Part shown: in pieces, positions 23,560 through 31,731 of the stretch
Layout of the letters: each line of letters starts with the position of its first letter
How positions within the stretch are numbered: the stretch's first letter is position 1
NCBI GenBank assembly: GCA_913030605.1
Contig: CAJWEZ010000044.1
Location: 1-36,887 of the forward strand
Direction of reading: 5' to 3'
From: an uncultured Spirochaeta sp.
Lineage (GTDB): Bacteria > Spirochaetota > Spirochaetia > DSM-27196 > Alkalispirochaetaceae
Length of the DNA stretch: 36,887 nt
Notes under the pieces: model-generated
What the model was told of the DNA's origin: nothing
The model's input: only the letters and a program-made list of their open reading frames with translations
The model's database searches: none
Program-made: the position numbers and the translations under genes

Positions 23560-24434
23560 CCCGCCAGCTCAAACCCCTCGGAGACGTTGTACTCGAAGTG
23601 GTGGCCGCCGGCGGAGAGGTGCACGCGGCGGCTGGCCACGTAGCGGTCGTCCTCCTCCATGATCGCCTGGGCGACGGTGGCATCCCACAGTTCGGTGCGC
23701 TGGTAGCCGTAGTTGCCGCGGCCGAAGCGCGTGACCTGCGGAGCGCCGTGATAGATCACCAGACCTTCCTGGGTTTCGAGAATCAGAACCGGGCGCCGTC
23801 GCTCGCGTCGAATCAGATCCAGCAGCCGTTCGGTGACCCTGGGGTCGCGCTTTTCCAGGACGCCTGCCGGCTCGTAGGCCCTCACCACCACGGGGTGCGC
23901 CCGCCGTTCCTGGTGGACCAGCCCTCCGAAGAGGTGCTCCATCTTTCCCTCCGCCACCGCGTCCGGAGCACGGGTGAACGGGGCGTCCACTGCGGCGGGC
24001 CCCACGGCCTCGCGCCGCGCCGAGCGAATCACGTCGATCGCGCTTTGAATCAGGTGATCGGAGACGGTGTTGTACGAGATCGATATCGGGGGGCCGTTCG
24101 CATACAGGCGCAGTTCGCCGTAGAGCAGGTCGTGGAGCGATGAGACGGCCACCAGGTCGCGATAGGCAACCGTGGTGGTATCGACTCCTGTGCCCGCCAG
24201 TTCATGGATGGAGACGTCTGTCTCACCCAGGACGATCACCTGGGTGTACAGGTCGTCTTCGGGTCGCACGGTACGCCGCTCCACTTGCCTGGGGATCTTG
24301 AACGCCATGCGGGTATTGGAGCCGAGGTGCACCGCCGACTCGAATGCTGCCGGAACCTCATCCGGACCGGTGATCTCGTAGACCCACGGTCCGAATCGGT
24401 CGTATTCGAGTGTGCGTTTTTCCTGCTCGGTCAT
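23556..24434 (-). CDS. Conserved hypothetical protein beside the CARF module
   Basis: 292 residues from ATG 24434. The first 140 residues are beta-rich with FGPWVYEITGPDEVP, MAFKIPRQVERR, DLYTQVIVLGETDVSI, VAYRDLVAVSSLHDLLYGEL, and ISISYNTVSDHLIQ. This could be a bacterial PH-like fold followed by a helix (inference only). The second half is Arg/Glu-rich and helical. No signal peptide or membrane segment. It has its own leaderless-type promoter overlapping the end of the preceding gene (24441-24469) and converges on the CARF module. Family not recognised. Confidence 0.65.
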   Translation of the reverse strand: MTEQEKRTLEYDRFGPWVYEITGPDEVPAAFESAVHLGSNTRMAFKIPRQVERRTVRPEDDLYTQVIVLGETDVSIHELAGTGVDTTTVAYRDLVAVSSLHDLLYGELRLYANGPPISISYNTVSDHLIQSAIDVIRSARREAVGPAAVDAPFTRAPDAVAEGKMEHLFGGLVHQERRAHPVVVRAYEPAGVLEKRDPRVTERLLDLIRRERRRPVLILETQEGLVIYHGAPQVTRFGRGNYGYQRTELWDATVAQAIMEEDDRYVASRRVHLSAGGHHFEYNVSEGFELAG

Positions 24435-24440
24435 ATCTAC

Positions 24441-24469
24441 AGCATGCGCCCGCTTTCGCCTCCCGTCAA
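24441..24469 (-). promoter_or_regulatory. Promoter of the 292-residue protein gene, leaderless layout
   Basis: Minus strand: TTGACG (24464-24469), 17-bp spacer, CATGCT (24441-24446), six bases, ATG 24434. The -35 is strong and the -10 is poor (3 of 6), but the spacing is identical to four other genes here. It overlaps the stop codon of the gene at 24466. Confidence 0.45.
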
Positions 24470-26187
24470 CGTTCGGGTACGTCGGCGAGGTACGCCGCCA
24501 CGGGAAAGGCGAACCGGGTAATCGCGTTGACGTTGTTCACCCGGTCCACGGTTTCGTGGTTGCCGTTCACAATGTGTTCGGACGCGCACCAGAGGTCGGT
24601 CAGCACCGGCGAAAACTCCGACCACCCGACGATCCGGTCCAGCGGCAGGGCGGTTTCCAGAACGGATCCCCGCTCTCCTTCGGTGAGCCTGGTTACGGTT
24701 CCCGCCCGAAGCGAACTCCATTCGCGGTCCGTCGGGTCACCGCTCACCTCGTACCCGATCCATGGCCTCAGCTCATCCGCCGGCCAGTGGTCGATGTACA
24801 CGCGTCCTGTTGGCGTTCCAAAGTGGAACTTGTAACCGACGCTGCGTCGCCGGTACTGGCGATCGTCGGTGCGGAACATCAGGTACAGGTACTCGTGATC
24901 GTAGGCGATACGAACCTCAACGATGTCCGCCGCCCGCGGATCCTCCAGAACCGACGAGTCCGTGTCGCCGACCGGATCGGTGAACGGCTCGATGCCCTCC
25001 CAGTCCGAATCATCGCCATCCACGGTGATGCGTCGGAACGGCGGCGCGTAGCGGCCAAACGTTCCATTTGCGATCGCGAGGTTGTTGACGTGGGCGCTCA
25101 CGGTGGTGGCGGCGGTGGGCGTGTCGCGAAAACGCTGAAGGATGCTGCGGTCGGAGTAGGTGAACCAGCCCGGGAACGAGCGGGTGTCCGGCGCCCCGGC
25201 GGCACCGCTGCCGCCGCCGGTCCCGTCGTCCGCCGGGCGTGCAAACGATGTCGACTCCAGCCGCGCCAGGTACCGACCGGCGAGTTCACCCCGGTACTGC
25301 TGGAAAAACGCCGATTGCAGGATATCCAGCGCCGCCTGCTCAGGCGCCGTCGGCGCACTGCCCTCGAGGGCCGCCGCCTGACGCCGCGCCACGGCAGCGT
25401 CCAGTATGGCTGCCTCCTCCGCGGTGAGCGTCGGTGTTTCCAGCAACACGGTCCGCCGTTCGTCGGTCTCGAGCGCGATGTCGTGGGTCGATTCCCACAC
25501 CCCAAGCGGGCGCTCCTGCCGCACGATTACCTGGTGGTCGCCGGCGGGTACGCGGTCCAGCCCGCCCTGCCCGCTCCCCAGGTCCACGCCGTCAACGACG
25601 ACGGTGATCGGCTCGCCTCCGCCGGGGCCTTCGAACTCGAGTGAACCGAAGGTAAGCCGGATGCCGGAAAAGCCTTCGACCATGGAAAGGGTGATGTCAT
25701 CCACCACCCCGAACGTGTCGAGCAGCGAGCCAAAGGTCGCCTCATCCTGAAAGGTAATCTCGTTCCGGGCGCGGTCGTAGGCGGAGAGTGATATGCGGTA
25801 GCCTCCGTCGTCCAGTTCGGAGATCCCGCCGAAGATGATGTTGTCCACTCCATCACGCACCGCCCGCTCCTGCAGATCGGCGGGGGCGTAGGAGGGCGAC
25901 ACCGGCGCATCGGTACTCACGCGGTACCGACCCAGCAGTCGCAGCGTGAGACTCATCCCGTCGCGCACCGCGGTGCCCAGCGGATCGAGGCGCGCCTCCC
26001 CCGACCGGTTCTCCAGCGGATCGATCTGCACGACCACGCGATCCTGTGCCGGGAGGTGCGCCGGCATCGCCAGCACGGCGATGCCGAACACCAGCAGCGC
26101 CGCTGCGCCACGGGACCGCCAATTCCGAAAGGCGGTCCAAGGGCCTCCCCATGTCCGCAGACAACTGCCGTGTCCAGCGCCGTTCAT
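24466..26187 (-). CDS. Exported protein with TolB/CsgG-like, PEGA-like and CBM9/DOMON-like domains
   Basis: 573 residues. N-terminal signal peptide (AAALLVFGIAVLAMPAHLPA, cleavage after about 48). Residues 50-210 form a CsgG/TolB-N-like domain (VVVQIDPLENRSG, NIIFGGISELDDGGYRISLS). Residues 205-255 resemble a PEGA-type strand repeat (ITVVVDGVDLGSG, RVPAGDHQVIVRQ). Residues about 395-510 (ITVDGDDSDWEGIEPFTDPV) look like a CBM9/DOMON-type beta sandwich. Probably periplasmic or surface-exposed. GGAGGT precedes ATG 26187, which overlaps the stop of the upstream lipoprotein gene by four bases, so the pair is co-translated. Function unknown. Confidence 0.75.
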   Translation of the reverse strand: MNGAGHGSCLRTWGGPWTAFRNWRSRGAAALLVFGIAVLAMPAHLPAQDRVVVQIDPLENRSGEARLDPLGTAVRDGMSLTLRLLGRYRVSTDAPVSPSYAPADLQERAVRDGVDNIIFGGISELDDGGYRISLSAYDRARNEITFQDEATFGSLLDTFGVVDDITLSMVEGFSGIRLTFGSLEFEGPGGGEPITVVVDGVDLGSGQGGLDRVPAGDHQVIVRQERPLGVWESTHDIALETDERRTVLLETPTLTAEEAAILDAAVARRQAAALEGSAPTAPEQAALDILQSAFFQQYRGELAGRYLARLESTSFARPADDGTGGGSGAAGAPDTRSFPGWFTYSDRSILQRFRDTPTAATTVSAHVNNLAIANGTFGRYAPPFRRITVDGDDSDWEGIEPFTDPVGDTDSSVLEDPRAADIVEVRIAYDHEYLYLMFRTDDRQYRRRSVGYKFHFGTPTGRVYIDHWPADELRPWIGYEVSGDPTDREWSSLRAGTVTRLTEGERGSVLETALPLDRIVGWSEFSPVLTDLWCASEHIVNGNHETVDRVNNVNAITRFAFPVAAYLADVPER

Positions 26188-27191
26188 AGCGATACCTCCT
26201 GTTCCGGGAAGACGATCTGAAAGTCGAGCAGCTCCTGCACCGCAGGGGTCGCCAGCAGGTCCTGCAGCACAAACTCGCCGGTCAGGTGTCGCTGGGAGAT
26301 ACGCAGCAGGTAGGTGTCACCGTTGCGGTGGTATTCGACGATCGCATCCTCCATGCGCGCGTCGTTGCGCCACCGCACCACCGGGAGGCCCACGGCACCG
26401 CGCAGCAGTGGCGCGGTCGCAGCAACCCGCTGCGGTTCGTGGGCGCCGTAATCCAGCGTCATCTGTCGCAGCTCGGCGTCGGATACGCGACGAAGACTCA
26501 CGACGAGATCCTCGTCGCCGGTGTGCGTCACCACGACCCCGTCGCCGTCGTCGGAGACCCACCGCCAGGTGCCGTCGGTGCCGACAAAGCCCACCCGGTC
26601 CTCACCGAGGCGGTATGGCGCTCCGCCCTGTGCACTGTGTGCCCCCTGAGACGACGGCGCCGCCGCAGCGATCAGCCGCAGCAGGTCCCCGCCGGTGAAC
26701 GTGACGCCCGCGCCAGCCGAGAGATGGACCAGTACCGCCTCTTCCGGAGTGACGGAGATCGCGGTCGCCACGCTGCGCTCGTCGACGGTGCCGTACAGCG
26801 CGTACACGGTGCCGAGCTCGGGCGACTCCAGCGTCGTCGTCTCAATGCGATCGTCGGACTGGAACACGTGTTCGCCGTAGTATTCGAGAAAACGATTCAC
26901 GTCTACGGGTTCTGGAAACCTGAGAGACTCAACGGCCCCGGTGACGTCCTCGCCGTGCCGGAAGGTGAACAGGACCCCCTGACCGATCGACGGTCCGTAC
27001 TCCCAGCCCGCGGGCAACGCGAACCGGAATCCGTCGACGCTGATGCGGTTGGAGAATTCCTCTCCCGCGAACAACGCCGGAGCCTCGGCCGTATCGCCGG
27101 CACCGGCGGCACCACCCCCGAAAGACGCACACCCATAGAGTGTCAGCGCGATCATCGCACCGACGCCGAGGACACGGATCAATCTGGACAT
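26184..27191 (-). CDS. Lipoprotein, partner of the TolB/CsgG-like protein
   Basis: 335 residues. The signal peptide ends in the lipobox LTLYGCASF (Cys22), so it is lipid-anchored. FRFALPAGWEYGPSIGQGVL resembles the equivalent part of the truncated lipoprotein at 568-2025. The rest is beta-rich and unassigned. GGGGGTGAGGT lies just before ATG 27191, and the gene starts 15 bases after the GGDEF gene ends, so it is probably the fourth gene of a transcript that includes the EAL and GGDEF genes. Confidence 0.75.
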   Translation of the reverse strand: MSRLIRVLGVGAMIALTLYGCASFGGGAAGAGDTAEAPALFAGEEFSNRISVDGFRFALPAGWEYGPSIGQGVLFTFRHGEDVTGAVESLRFPEPVDVNRFLEYYGEHVFQSDDRIETTTLESPELGTVYALYGTVDERSVATAISVTPEEAVLVHLSAGAGVTFTGGDLLRLIAAAAPSSQGAHSAQGGAPYRLGEDRVGFVGTDGTWRWVSDDGDGVVVTHTGDEDLVVSLRRVSDAELRQMTLDYGAHEPQRVAATAPLLRGAVGLPVVRWRNDARMEDAIVEYHRNGDTYLLRISQRHLTGEFVLQDLLATPAVQELLDFQIVFPEQEVSL

Positions 27192-27206
27192 ACCTCACCC
27201 CCACTG

Positions 27207-28340
27207 TCAGGATAGCTCGCCGGCACGGTGGTCGACAACTTCTACACGGTTGCGACCGGTCTCCTTCCCGCGGTACAGCGCGATATCGGCGTCCTTGATC
27301 ACATCGGTAACCCGACCTCCGGGATAGTACACCGCCACGCCGGCGGTCACGGTGAGACGGAGTTCCTGGCCGGAGACGGTAAACGCGTCTCCCTGGATCG
27401 ATGCCCGCGCTTTTTCCGCCGCAACCGCGGCGCCCTGCACGTTTGTTTGCGGGAGAATCACCAGAAACTCTTCCCCGCCCCAGCGTGCCACGGTGTCCTG
27501 CGCGCGGAACGTGCCGCGTAACCGACCCGCCACCTCCCGCAGCACATCGTCGCCGATGTCGTGGCCGTATGAATCGTTCACCCGTTTGAAGAGATCGACG
27601 TCGAACAGAACGAGGGCGAAACACCCTTCACTGCGAATCGACCGAATCTCCTCTTCCTCTGTGAGCCGCAACGCCTCGCGCCGGTTGGGCAGCCCGGTGA
27701 GGGCATCGGTGCGGGCCAGTTCGTCCAGCTGCCGGTTCTTGGCCCGCAGAACGAGTTCTGCGTGGGACACGGTACGGCCGTAGTAGTACGAGGTGGCAGC
27801 CAGCACGGCGGCCCCCACGAACAGGTTGGTGTAGCCGAAGAAGCCCACGATGGGGTGCGTCATGTCGCCGGGAGCGTGCGTCTGTGCGTACCAGTAGAGG
27901 AGAACGTAGCCCGCAGCCGTCGCCAGGGACGCAGCAACGCGTCCCGGCAGCGACCAGGCGTCAAAGAAGAACACCAGCGGTATCAGCGCAAGCAGATAGA
28001 TGTGGAAACCGGAGCTCCAGCCGAGAATCACCGTCGCCACGACGGCGTGAAAGGACACCTCGCCGATGCCGATTCCCAATACGGCGACGTACCAGCGATG
28101 CGCGTTCAGGATCAGCGCGGTGGCGTAGAGCATCACGCTGGCAACGTTGAGTGCCACCAGCACCCAGATGTGCGCCATCGCCGTCGCAACAAGGATGACG
28201 CTGTGGGCCGCCAGCGCCATGACCGCCAGGTTTCGGAAGAGTTCGCCAGTCTGCATGGTGTCGTCGGGGCGATACGGATTTCGGGATCCATGCTCCGCGC
28301 TGTTCGCCGGCCTGGTACGGTCATCCCGAGGAGCGTTCAT
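27207..28340 (-). CDS. Membrane-bound diguanylate cyclase (GGDEF)
   Basis: 377 residues from ATG 28340, one base after the stop of the EAL gene. About six membrane helices fill residues 35-190 (for example SVILVATAMAHIWVLVALNV). A linker helix leads to the GGDEF domain: TDALTGLPNRREALRL, LFDVDLFKRVNDSYGHDIGD, active site RWGGEEFLVILP (GGEEF 288-292). The RxxD allosteric site is present in the right place (RAQD, 279-282), so product inhibition is expected. It makes c-di-GMP from GTP. Pairing with a phosphodiesterase gene suggests local control of c-di-GMP, likely of motility. Confidence 0.9.
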   Translation of the reverse strand: MNAPRDDRTRPANSAEHGSRNPYRPDDTMQTGELFRNLAVMALAAHSVILVATAMAHIWVLVALNVASVMLYATALILNAHRWYVAVLGIGIGEVSFHAVVATVILGWSSGFHIYLLALIPLVFFFDAWSLPGRVAASLATAAGYVLLYWYAQTHAPGDMTHPIVGFFGYTNLFVGAAVLAATSYYYGRTVSHAELVLRAKNRQLDELARTDALTGLPNRREALRLTEEEEIRSIRSEGCFALVLFDVDLFKRVNDSYGHDIGDDVLREVAGRLRGTFRAQDTVARWGGEEFLVILPQTNVQGAAVAAEKARASIQGDAFTVSGQELRLTVTAGVAVYYPGGRVTDVIKDADIALYRGKETGRNRVEVVDHRAGELS

Positions 28341-28341
28341 A

Positions 28342-29700
28342 CTAGCGCCGAAACTCCGCATCGGATGCGACGACCAGTGTGTTCAGGTCGTTCGTGACCT
28401 GCGGCCGTCCGAAGAGATATCCCTGGAAGTAGTCGCAGCCTTCCTCCATCAACACGTCAAACTGGTCGAGCGTTTCGATTCCCTCGGCCAGGGCGGTACC
28501 GCCGATCCCCTTGGCCACGTGGATGATCGATCGGACGATCGCACGACTGTGACTGCTTTCCACGATCGTATCCACGAACTCCTTGGCGATCTTGATCGTG
28601 TCGATCGGAAGGGTGTGGAGGTAGGTGAACGACGAAAAACCGGTACCGAAATCGTCGATCATGAGCTGCACGCCGAACCCGCGGAGCGTTTCCAGGGTCT
28701 CCCGTGCGCGTTCCGGATCCTCCACGATCGCAGACTCGGTGAGTTCCAGACGAAAGCGGCCGGGGGGAACGGATGCCGTGGCGAACAGATCGATGATGCG
28801 TTCGGCAAAATCGGGATCACGGAGCTGAACCGCCGATACATTGAGCGACACCACCGGCGGTTCAAGGTGATCGTCGCCCACCCATGTGCGGGCGATCGTC
28901 GCGGCCTGGTACACCGCCCAGAGGCCGAGTATCTGAATCTGTCCATATTGTTCGGCGACGGGGATGAACTCTGCGGGCGGCACGCTGCCGAGCGCGTCGT
29001 TATCCCACCGCATGAGCGCTTCGGCTCCGTGTATCGCACACGTTCGATCAACGATCGGCTGAAAGGCGAGGGAAAACTGATCCAGGCCGCTCTGAATCGC
29101 GTCGGTGATCTCCTGCTCGATTGCAAACTGCCGCCGACGCCGATATCCCATGTCCGCGTGGTATATCCCCGACGAATCCTCCCGTTGTTCCACGATGCCG
29201 AGGGCGATCTCGGCGTTTCCCAGGAGCTCCGGAACGGTCCGTCCATGTTCGGGAAAAACCGCGAACCCGACGTGGCATCCCAGCCGGATGTTGACGCCGC
29301 TGCTGCTGAACGGCCGCTGGATCGCCTCGCGAATGGCGGCGCTGGTTTCCGCGAGCACGTCGGTGTCGACGGTGTCATCCACGAGCACGATGTACTCGTC
29401 GGTTCGCCACGACTGGTATACTCTGTCGGGCGCACGCTCCGTCAGGCGCTGTCCGACACCGTAGAGCAGTACCCCCGCCATCTCGCTGCTCATGGGACGC
29501 CGGCGAAACCGCTCGTCCAGCCGGACCACCGCCAGCGCGAACGGGAGGCTGTTGGAATCCGCGATGCGCGGGCGCAATACCTCTCCGAGTTTCCGCCGGA
29601 CCGGGAGTCCGGTGACGTAGTCAACGCTCAGCAGTTGTCTGAGACGATCGTTCTGTTCCCGCTCCAACGCAAGGAGCTCCCGACATCCGTTGGATTCCAT
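28342..29700 (-). CDS. c-di-GMP phosphodiesterase (EAL) with degenerate GGDEF domain
   Basis: 452 residues, no membrane segment. The N-terminal GGDEF-like domain has lost its active site (SWRTDEYIVLV in place of RWGGDEF, residues 97-107), so it is probably regulatory. The EAL domain from about 190 keeps the catalytic set: AEALMRW (E228), SLNVSAVQL (Asn), LELTESAIVED (Glu), MIDDFGTGFSS (Asp pair), IKIAKEFV (Lys), ALAEGIET (Glu) and CDYFQGYLFGRP (Gln). It should hydrolyse c-di-GMP to pGpG. It is followed directly by the GGDEF gene. Confidence 0.85.
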   Translation of the reverse strand: MESNGCRELLALEREQNDRLRQLLSVDYVTGLPVRRKLGEVLRPRIADSNSLPFALAVVRLDERFRRRPMSSEMAGVLLYGVGQRLTERAPDRVYQSWRTDEYIVLVDDTVDTDVLAETSAAIREAIQRPFSSSGVNIRLGCHVGFAVFPEHGRTVPELLGNAEIALGIVEQREDSSGIYHADMGYRRRRQFAIEQEITDAIQSGLDQFSLAFQPIVDRTCAIHGAEALMRWDNDALGSVPPAEFIPVAEQYGQIQILGLWAVYQAATIARTWVGDDHLEPPVVSLNVSAVQLRDPDFAERIIDLFATASVPPGRFRLELTESAIVEDPERARETLETLRGFGVQLMIDDFGTGFSSFTYLHTLPIDTIKIAKEFVDTIVESSHSRAIVRSIIHVAKGIGGTALAEGIETLDQFDVLMEEGCDYFQGYLFGRPQVTNDLNTLVVASDAEFRR

Positions 29701-29780
29701 GCTCTGTTCCGTGGCTATTCTCGACCGGAACGCCCCGGGTGTCCAGTCTGCGGCTCACGGGGTCCGAACGACGGGCCGCC

Positions 29781-31715
29781 CTACGGCGCCTGTCCCTCTT
29801 GCGACACCGGTCCCACCACGAGCACGGAGAGTCCATCCTCCCTCGGCACCTCATAGGTTGTCCGCTCGCCGAGCATGCCGGTGTCGTGAACTACCCGGAT
29901 CCGGGTCCGGGCGTCGAAGGGCACATACACCGGCGTCTCCAGCGATTCACTGTCGTCTCCGATGGTGACACGCTGCCCCTCGCCGATGACGAGGAGCGCC
30001 GGTTCGCCCTGTTCCCAGGCGCGCTCCCGAACATCCAGCGCCGCGGCCTGCACCGATACCCGAAATGGCGAGTCCTCGTAGTCTCGCCAGATGCGGCCCG
30101 GACGGGTCAGTGACCTGACGCGGCTGTACAGCGCGATCGGAACGAGTATCCCGCTGGCGAGCCCGACAGAGCGCGCCGTCTCGTACACGATAAGCTGCGT
30201 GTTCGCCGCCTCCGTTGCGGAACGGGCGTCCTGCGCGTCCGCCACGGTGGTGGCGGCGTTGTAGCGGTCCAGTTCGGTGGCGACCGTGTCCTGCTGATCC
30301 GGGATGCCGATGAGCTGCAGATACGCGCCACCGGCGAACCCTGCGGCCCCGATCGTTCCGGCAACCCAGTGCCAGAACGGCCGCCGTCGCCGAACCGCGC
30401 GGTCGTATCGGCGGTAGAAGCGCCGGGAGTCGATCGTCTCCTGTTCGTACGGCGCCACCATGCCTCCGCGTGTGATGAGTCGGTTGTGGTTCATCGACAG
30501 CATGATGTTGAGCCGTCGGATCATGTCGGCCTCGTCCCGCTCGGCGGCCGCACGGTGGAGAACCAACAGGTTGTAGAGCACCACGCCGCTGCGGTAGGCG
30601 TCGGCGCGAAGCTCTCGGGCGTCGGCGTCCGGGTTCTGCATGCCGTTGACCTCCTGGACGACGTCGGCGATCGGCGCCGAGAAGCGGAGCACGGCATCCC
30701 GCGCCGCTGTGTCGGACTCCAGTGCCGGAACGGCGAAATCGGTGGCGGTCATCTGCGGGATCAGGCCCACAATCTCGAAGCGCCGCCGCAGATGCGCGAT
30801 CACCTCATCGGCGTTGAACAGCGCCCCCGGTGCGATCGTGGTCAGGGAGGCGAGCTCCTCGAGGTCGCCGGGAATGCCCCCAAGCCCCACCCCACTGTCC
30901 AGGTGGTCCCGGATACGCTCCACGAGGGCTCCCGCCCGCTCCACCTCCGCGGTGGTCGCGGCGGGAACGGATATGTTGACGGTCCGGGTCTGGCCCTCCT
31001 CAATGGAGAGCGACTCGCGGTGGATCTGGCGTTCCCGCCCCGCCACCAGCTGCATCACCCGGACGGTGCGCTCGCCGATGAGCACGCGGTCGACCGTGCG
31101 CACGTCGTCTCCCACCCGGGCGCCGTCGAGGTACACGCGATACTCAAAGGTGCCGTCGGGTACGAATCGGATCGCCCCGAAACCGACGCGGACGCCGGCG
31201 AAGGCGGAGACCGCATCGGCCACCAGTTCGTCGGCGGCGTCGAACACCCCGAAGAGGCTGTCGGATGAGGTTTCGGTGGTCGCGGTTACCGACTGGTCCT
31301 GGCGGTCGTACACGGAGAGGGCGAACCGGAAGGTACCGCCCTCGTCGCGGGTAACACGCCCGAAGAGCACGCTCTCCGTCGCCAGGTCCTCCGCCAGCTG
31401 CGCCGCCAGTTCGGTCTGCGGCAGTTCAGCCTGTTCCGGGGAAAGGTCCGGCATCTCCACCAGCTCGTAGCTGCCCAGCAGATTCACCGTCAGCCGGATC
31501 GTGTCCGTGGTCGCGGTGGCCACTGCGTCGTTCTGGGGCTGCCCCGTGGCGTTGGCGAAGGGAATCACGAGGACGCGGGGCAGTGCGTTTTCTTCCCCGG
31601 AGGGTTCGGCCCCCGTGCCGGACTCCTGTGCCGCCAGTGTCCCCGCCATCATCGTCACCATGCACCAGACCAGAATCGCGGCCGCTCGGGCGCCGCAGAC
31701 GTTTTTTGTATTCAT
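29781..31715 (-). CDS. Exported or membrane protein with TolB/CsgG-like and PEGA-like domains
   Basis: 644 residues. Signal peptide (AAAILVWCMVTMMAGTLAAQ). Residues about 45-205 form a CsgG/TolB-N-like domain: RVLVIPFANATGQPQ, ESVLFGRVTRDEGG, FRFALSVYDRQDQSV. A PEGA-like segment follows (FEYRVYLDGARVGDDVRTVD). Residues about 430-535 carry two short hydrophobic stretches (HWVAGTIGAAGFAGGAYLQL, and VGLASGILVPIALYS), so it may be anchored in the inner membrane. The C-terminus is beta-rich. It is paralogous in its first half to the protein at 24466-26187. Function unknown; possibly assembly or sensing in the envelope. A GAGG lies seven bases before the ATG. Confidence 0.75.
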   Translation of the reverse strand: MNTKNVCGARAAAILVWCMVTMMAGTLAAQESGTGAEPSGEENALPRVLVIPFANATGQPQNDAVATATTDTIRLTVNLLGSYELVEMPDLSPEQAELPQTELAAQLAEDLATESVLFGRVTRDEGGTFRFALSVYDRQDQSVTATTETSSDSLFGVFDAADELVADAVSAFAGVRVGFGAIRFVPDGTFEYRVYLDGARVGDDVRTVDRVLIGERTVRVMQLVAGRERQIHRESLSIEEGQTRTVNISVPAATTAEVERAGALVERIRDHLDSGVGLGGIPGDLEELASLTTIAPGALFNADEVIAHLRRRFEIVGLIPQMTATDFAVPALESDTAARDAVLRFSAPIADVVQEVNGMQNPDADARELRADAYRSGVVLYNLLVLHRAAAERDEADMIRRLNIMLSMNHNRLITRGGMVAPYEQETIDSRRFYRRYDRAVRRRRPFWHWVAGTIGAAGFAGGAYLQLIGIPDQQDTVATELDRYNAATTVADAQDARSATEAANTQLIVYETARSVGLASGILVPIALYSRVRSLTRPGRIWRDYEDSPFRVSVQAAALDVRERAWEQGEPALLVIGEGQRVTIGDDSESLETPVYVPFDARTRIRVVHDTGMLGERTTYEVPREDGLSVLVVGPVSQEGQAP

Positions 31716-31731
31716 TGTGTGCCTCGGTCCG

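Noticed and set aside
25853-26272. Frames overlapping the lipoprotein pair in other phases
   Set aside because: Ala/Arg-rich composition and no motifs; the lipobox, signal peptide and GGAGGT site belong to the annotated frames.
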